From Anaerolineae bacterium (GTDB lineage Bacteria; Chloroflexota; Anaerolineae; JAADDB01), in NCBI GenBank assembly GCA_015489285.1, contig WGAA01000209.1, positions 1 to 9,638 of the forward strand: 9,638 nucleotides of DNA. The letters run 5' to 3'. Under the pieces are notes generated by a model. That model was not told the origin of the DNA. It did not search any database and saw only the letters and a list, made by a program, of their open reading frames with translations. Of this stretch, positions 6,691-9,638 are shown in pieces. How positions within the stretch are numbered: the stretch's first letter is position 1; every line of letters begins with the position of its first letter. The translations under genes and the position numbers were made by a program.

Positions 6691-7370
6691 GGCGCGCTGC
6701 TCCCCGGATGGCGGAGGTAGATGGGGCTCAATGTGGCCGGGTCGTCCCGACGGCCCTCGCTTAGGGCCCGGTGCCCCAGCGCGGCCAACCACCCGGGCCT
6801 GCGTAATCCTTCGGCCGGATCGGCAAGGCGAAGGTGGGGGCCACCCTCCTCGCGAAGGGTCTGGACCTGCGTCGCGGTGAGTTCCCCCACGACGAACACG
6901 GGCCGGGCCCGTTCCCGCAAAATGCGGGCCAGGGTGGGCACATCGTCCAGGTGGTATCCGTCCAGGGCCGTGGGGGTATCCCCGGGGGTGTAGAGGGCCC
7001 AGCTCACGCGCGTCCGCCCCGCCTGGATCACCGCGCAGATCTCGGAGGTCAGGTGCCGGTAGGGGTAGGCCAGGATGTCCAGGGTGGGAATGCCGACGAG
7101 GGGGACGGCGTGGGCGAGGACGATGCCCTTGGCCAGGCTGAGTCCCACCCGTAACCCGGTATACGATCCGGGACCGATGGCCACGACGAGGCCGTGGAGT
7201 GCCGAAGGGGTGAGTCCTTGATCCTCCAGCGCGTCGTTCACGCGCGGGAGCAGGGTGGTGGTGTGACGACGCCGTGCCCACCAGGTGATTTCGTACCGCA
7301 CCTGATGGGCACGGGGATCGTAAAGGGCCACGCCGGCCCAATCCGTTGCGGTGTCGATGGCCAGCAGCAT
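6687..7370 (-). CDS. tsaB: tRNA t6A biosynthesis protein TsaB
   Basis: 227 aa, close to the 231 of E. coli TsaB. TsaB is the non-catalytic ASKHA-fold partner of TsaD, needed with TsaC and TsaE for threonylcarbamoyl addition to A37 of ANN-decoding tRNAs. The N-terminal LLAIDTATDWAGVAL (2-16), the HTTTLLPRVNDAL segment (36-48) and the hallmark GPGSYTGLRVGLSLAKG (66-82) are diagnostic. It lacks the metal-binding histidines of TsaD, which separates it from that paralogue. The start at 7370 is 9 nt downstream of the DUF4013 gene stop; no strong Shine-Dalgarno is seen, so re-initiation is likely. Directly followed by rimI with a 4-nt overlap, a common bacterial pairing. Confidence 0.93.
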   Translation of the reverse strand: MLLAIDTATDWAGVALYDPRAHQVRYEITWWARRRHTTTLLPRVNDALEDQGLTPSALHGLVVAIGPGSYTGLRVGLSLAKGIVLAHAVPLVGIPTLDILAYPYRHLTSEICAVIQAGRTRVSWALYTPGDTPTALDGYHLDDVPTLARILRERARPVFVVGELTATQVQTLREEGGPHLRLADPAEGLRRPGWLAALGHRALSEGRRDDPATLSPIYLRHPGSSAP

Positions 7371-7379
7371 GGGGTTCGT

Positions 7380-8096
7380 TTATCCCTCCGCGCCGGTGGC
7401 TCCGGCCAGGGCCGCTTCATCCTCCAATTCCAATCGCCCCAGCTGGCCGATGTAATGTCCCATGACCCAGAGGTACCAGATGTAGGCAGGGAAGAGGCCG
7501 ATGATGCAGAGGAGGGTCCCCACGGTCTCGGCCACGGTTTCTACGGCGATGTTCAACAGGGCCACGATGATGACGTCCCCGGGATGCCGCCGGATGAAGT
7601 TCAACACCCGCCGTACGTTCAAGGCCGGTCCGATGGCCCGTTCCCGGGCAACGATCCAGGTGATTACGGGGCTAACGACGAGGAGGAGTAGAAGGAAGAG
7701 AAGGAGCAGGATGCTGCACGTGAGTAAGCCCAGGAGCCCGAACGCGGCCACGATACCTTCCTCCTCCCCACTGACCAGGAGCCAGCTGATGAGGGTGGGC
7801 ACGGAAAGGACGATGATGGGGATGGCCCAGATGAAGGTGGCGACGAGCACACGAAAGCCGTCGGCCAACAGTTCCCCGAAGTTGTCCCAGGAGGGGAGGG
7901 GGAGTTCTTTCCCCTCGGCAACGTTGCGGGCTACCGCGATCTGGTAACCGCTGAGCATGATAAGGGGAATCAACCCGATGAGGACGATGGAGAATACCAG
8001 CCCGACGAGGAAGATGAGGGCGCCAACGAGCATCTTGACCACCCAATCCGGGTCCTCGAAAGCAAATGTCAACGCACGTCCGACGTCCAAACGCAT
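7380..8096 (-). CDS. DUF4013 family integral membrane protein
   Basis: 238-aa membrane protein of unknown function. The N terminus (VGRALTFAFEDPDWVVKML, 5-23) and the segment GYQIAVARNVAEGKELPLPSW (50-70) match the DUF4013 (PF13197) pattern of a dense-hydrophobic protein with an 'LP.W' loop. Hydrophobic spans fall at about 24-50, 82-108, 115-149 and 174-215, the longer ones probably holding two helices each. The ATG at 8096 is chosen because AAGGAGG sits 5 nt upstream; a 30-residue N-terminal extension back to 8186 lacks such a site and overlaps the upstream gene. Second gene of the minus-strand operon, 25 nt after the DUF2085 gene. No enzymatic motif is visible. Confidence 0.82.
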   Translation of the reverse strand: MRLDVGRALTFAFEDPDWVVKMLVGALIFLVGLVFSIVLIGLIPLIMLSGYQIAVARNVAEGKELPLPSWDNFGELLADGFRVLVATFIWAIPIIVLSVPTLISWLLVSGEEEGIVAAFGLLGLLTCSILLLLFLLLLLVVSPVITWIVARERAIGPALNVRRVLNFIRRHPGDVIIVALLNIAVETVAETVGTLLCIIGLFPAYIWYLWVMGHYIGQLGRLELEDEAALAGATGAEG

Positions 8097-8121
8097 GATG
8101 GCCTCCTTCCCTGTTTCGATT

Positions 8122-8811
8122 TTATGAGAGATGATAGCGCAACCAGTCCACAGCGGCAATGAAGCCTGCCGCCAAAAGGGTCCCACCCAAGAGGTAGGGC
8201 CAGGGGGATTCCCCCTTTTCAGGACGCATTAGTGCACGCAATGTTGCGGCCATGAGAAGGGTAAAGCTGAGGATCACCCCACCCGCAGCCACGATGCCCA
8301 CGGCCCACCGCACCATCCCGCCCAGGGCGATGCCCCCTAAGGGAACAAGGCCCCCCAGGAGGACCCACGGGAGGTCGGCGGGCATGGAGACGGCCGGCGA
8401 CGCGTTTCCCCTGGGCCACATGAGGGAGGCAAAAAGGGCCCAAAGGTGACTGCCGACGACGATGCCCATGAGGTAGCCGCTCACCAGGCGTGTGATGTTG
8501 TGCGGGGGGTAGATGTGGGCCAGTCCCAGGAAGTCGAGAAAGGAATTGAGGCCGTCGACGGCCCAGAGCAGGACGAGTACCCCCCATATTCCCGGATACC
8601 GTTGTATCGGCCATCCCCGATAACGCCATCGTCTCCGCATTCCGATGAAGATGAGGACGAGCAGAATGCCCCAGTATTGGCCCGTACATCGGGCGCATAG
8701 AGGCATCGGTCCGAGCACTGTTATATACGAATGCTCGGGCATTTGGTGACAGACCGCGTAGCCAACCCAGTGCGCCCACGTGTTCAGCCACGAGGTGAAC
8801 GGCATCGGCAT
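8122..8811 (-). CDS. DUF2085 family integral membrane protein
   Basis: 229-aa polytopic membrane protein, function unknown. The N terminus carries the DUF2085 (PF09858) signature: VCHQMPEHS (20-28) followed by PLCARCTGQYWG (37-48). The invariant Cys/His set (C21, H22, C39, C42) looks suited to metal or redox chemistry at the membrane, though this is unproven. Several further hydrophobic spans follow to the C terminus. The start at 8811 has GGGAGG 8 nt upstream; M3 is an alternative. It is the first gene of the minus-strand operon with DUF4013, tsaB and rimI, just behind a TATAAT -10 box. Confidence 0.85.
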   Translation of the reverse strand: MPMPFTSWLNTWAHWVGYAVCHQMPEHSYITVLGPMPLCARCTGQYWGILLVLIFIGMRRRWRYRGWPIQRYPGIWGVLVLLWAVDGLNSFLDFLGLAHIYPPHNITRLVSGYLMGIVVGSHLWALFASLMWPRGNASPAVSMPADLPWVLLGGLVPLGGIALGGMVRWAVGIVAAGGVILSFTLLMAATLRALMRPEKGESPWPYLLGGTLLAAGFIAAVDWLRYHLS

Positions 8812-8831
8812 GAGTGCGCCTCCCGGGGGGT

Positions 8832-8837
8832 ATTATA
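8832..8837 (-). promoter_or_regulatory. -10 element of the DUF2085-DUF4013-tsaB-rimI operon
   Basis: Consensus TATAAT on the minus strand, about 20 nt upstream of the DUF2085 start codon; a transcript would begin near 8825, leaving a very short leader that still contains the GGAGG site (8823-8819). No good -35 hexamer lies 16-18 nt further upstream (best matches are C-rich), so the promoter may depend on an activator or have a weak -35. Confidence 0.5.
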
Positions 8838-8863
8838 GCTCGGGTGGTGGGGATTGGGTATTT

Positions 8864-9131
8864 GGCGTCGGGCGTCATGCGTCAGGCGGCGGGAGGATGC
8901 TGGCGCGGCGAGGTGTCCTTTGGCTTGGGGGTGTGATGCGTAATGCGAAATGCGTAATGCGTAGCTTAGAGCCGGGTTGGCGCGATAGGGTCAACCTTGT
9001 CCTCGCGCCGGCCCTTTAATCGTTAATCGTCAATCGTTAATCGTTGTCTTTCCGCGCCCGGCGCTGGTGGGCCAACCTTGCCTCCCCGCCATCCGATTAC
9101 TCGTTACTCCGTTACTCATTACGCATTGACA
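8864..9131. repeat. Degenerate heptad arrays, right region (gene-free)
   Basis: Between the DUF2085 and mtnK promoters there is no gene. Read on the plus strand it carries the same NCGTNAN words as the left region: GCGTCGG/GCGTCAT/GCGTCAG (about 8864-8892), GCGTAAT words (about 8931-8965), TCGTTAA/TCGTCAA (about 9015-9046) and TCGTTAC with one 8-nt word (about 9093-9125). Spacers again include GTTGGC with TAGGGTCAACC (8976-8996) and a diverged GGTGGGCCAACC version (9067-9078). The block order resembles the left region read on the opposite strand, with two blocks swapped. Confidence 0.82.
8976..9046 (+). repeat. 71-bp inverted repeat, right copy
   Basis: Gap-free match, about 93% identical, to the reverse complement of 516-586. 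The five differences fall in the spacer part. The heptad part, TTTAATCGTTAATCG and onward (9015-9046), is identical in the two copies. Confidence 0.85.
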
Positions 9132-9154
9132 CCACCTATCCCCTCGGGTATACT
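9126..9154 (+). promoter_or_regulatory. mtnK: Near-consensus sigma70 promoter of mtnK
   Basis: TTGACA (9126-9131), a 17-nt spacer and TATACT (9149-9154): a perfect -35 and five of six -10 bases. The predicted start is near 9161, giving a leader of about 70 nt. The -35 hexamer begins inside the last heptad-like word of the right repeat region. Confidence 0.8.
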
Positions 9155-9161
9155 GGGCTCC

Positions 9162-9191
9162 GCACAATTGTTCAGCACGGCACATTTGTGC
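9162..9191 (+). promoter_or_regulatory. mtnK: 5'-end hairpin / tandem palindromes in the mtnK leader
   Basis: GCACAA (9162-9167) pairs with TTGTGC (9186-9191), and after a T-T mismatch TGT (9169-9171) pairs with ACA (9182-9184), forming a hairpin with a 10-nt loop at the very start of the predicted transcript. As DNA, the same stretch is two tandem near-palindromes, ACAATTGT (9164-9171) and CACATTTGTG (9181-9190), 18 bp apart centre to centre. They lie in a 14-nt direct repeat with two mismatches. It could be an mRNA 5' stabiliser or a repressor operator; the sequence alone does not decide. Confidence 0.45.
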
Positions 9192-9229
9192 AGCCGCGCG
9201 GTCCATGATCCCTTTCCAGGAGGCACACG

Positions 9230-9638
9230 ATGAGCGAGGTCCAACCCCTGACCGAATTGTCGGTCATCGAGTACGTGAAGCAGCGTGAAGTGTACGATAA
9301 GGTGTTCCGGCGCGCGGAGGACTTACAGGCGGAACAGATCACCGAGGGGAACGTGAACCTTCTCTTCCGCGTCTACAGCGCCGCGGCCCCCAAGGAGAAG
9401 TCCGTCATCGTCAAGCAAGCCCTTCCCTACGCCTGGCGCTATCCCGACTTCAAGATGCCCGTAGACCGCTCCCGCATCGAGTACGAGGTGCTGAAAATCG
9501 AAGGGAAGTACTGCCCCGAACAGGTGCCCATCCTGTACGACTACGACGAGGAACGGCACATCCTCATCATCGAGGACTTGAATCGCCACCTGGTCATGCG
9601 TGAGGGCCTGATGCAGCAGAAGCGCTACCCCCACGTGG
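9230..9638 (+). CDS. mtnK: S-methyl-5-thioribose kinase, N-terminal part (runs off right edge)
   Basis: Phosphorylates methylthioribose to methylthioribose-1-phosphate in the methionine salvage pathway that recycles methylthioadenosine. 136 of about 400 residues are visible. Diagnostic are the nucleotide loop EGNVNLLFRV (39-48), the ATP-binding lysine in SVIVKQALPYAW (58-69, K62), PVDRSRIEYEVL (77-88), VPILYDYDEE (99-108) and LIIEDLNRHLVMREGL (112-127), in the order found in the aminoglycoside-phosphotransferase-like fold of MtnK. The start at 9230 has AGGAGG (9218-9223) 6 nt upstream. It is transcribed from its own promoter; later genes, possibly mtnA or others of the pathway, lie outside the window. 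An aminoglycoside kinase is excluded by the KQALPY and GNVN motifs. Confidence 0.92.
   Translation, partial: MSEVQPLTELSVIEYVKQREVYDKVFRRAEDLQAEQITEGNVNLLFRVYSAAAPKEKSVIVKQALPYAWRYPDFKMPVDRSRIEYEVLKIEGKYCPEQVPILYDYDEERHILIIEDLNRHLVMREGLMQQKRYPHV

Noticed and set aside
6112..7341. 409-codon reading of the rimI frame through tsaB
   Set aside because: The upstream part is out of frame with TsaB and is not protein-like. RimI starts at 6690 with an ATGA overlap and a ribosome binding site.
8097..8186. N-terminal extension of the DUF4013 protein
   Set aside because: It would overlap the DUF2085 gene and has no Shine-Dalgarno, whereas the ATG at 8096 has AAGGAGG at ideal spacing.
487..9131. Composite transposon or MITE pair
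   Set aside because: No transposase, target-site duplication or terminal inverted repeat at the region ends. The cargo is ordinary housekeeping and repair genes with base composition like the flanks.
9131..9229. SAM (S-box) riboswitch before mtnK
   Set aside because: The leader is only about 70 nt with a single simple hairpin, too short for a SAM-I aptamer, and none of its conserved segments are visible.

Overview
The window is high-GC bacterial DNA with compact operons and no RNA genes that I can see. The gene set (tsaB-rimI, a UvdE-type UV endonuclease, DUF2085 and DUF4013 membrane proteins, mtnK, argG) and intergenic regions full of short degenerate repeats suggest Chloroflexota, probably an Anaerolineae-like lineage. 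That placement is inference from overall style, not from a marker gene.

Layout. (1) 1-275, minus: the N-terminal third of argG (argininosuccinate synthase), running off the left edge. Its leader (about 276-508) carries what looks like a complete ribosome-mediated attenuator. There is a 27-codon ORF with a good Shine-Dalgarno and five Arg codons, three of them in an R-V-R-F-R cluster. An intrinsic terminator follows just before argG, and an early leader segment can pair with the whole 5' arm of that terminator. (2) 487-885: a repeat-rich, gene-free region made of degenerate 7-bp words. (3) 897-6124, plus: a promoter followed by a tight three-gene operon. The genes are a 1012-aa UvrD/Rep-type helicase with a DEDDh 3'-5' exonuclease domain nested inside it, a small HExxH metallopeptidase-like protein, and a UvdE-type UV-damage endonuclease with a roughly 220-aa C-terminal extension. 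This looks like a DNA-repair operon. (4) 6112-8811, minus: a convergent four-gene operon transcribed in the order DUF2085 membrane protein, DUF4013 membrane protein, tsaB, rimI. Its last gene overlaps the 3' end of the UvdE gene by 13 bp. (5) 8864-9131: a second repeat region, largely an inverted counterpart of region 2, including a 71-bp inverted copy at about 93% identity. (6) 9126-9638, plus: a near-consensus sigma70 promoter, a 5'-UTR hairpin and the N-terminal third of mtnK (methylthioribose kinase), running off the right edge.

How the parts work together. The helicase-exonuclease, metallopeptidase and UvdE fusion are co-transcribed with gaps of 4 and 14 nt, so they probably act together on damaged DNA. 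TsaB (tRNA t6A synthesis) and RimI (N-terminal acetylation) are a common bacterial pair, here joined by an ATGA overlap. argG and mtnK face outward at the two edges and are separate transcription units for arginine synthesis and methionine salvage. The most unusual items are the argG attenuator, the nested helicase-exonuclease, the UvdE fusion and the modular heptad arrays.
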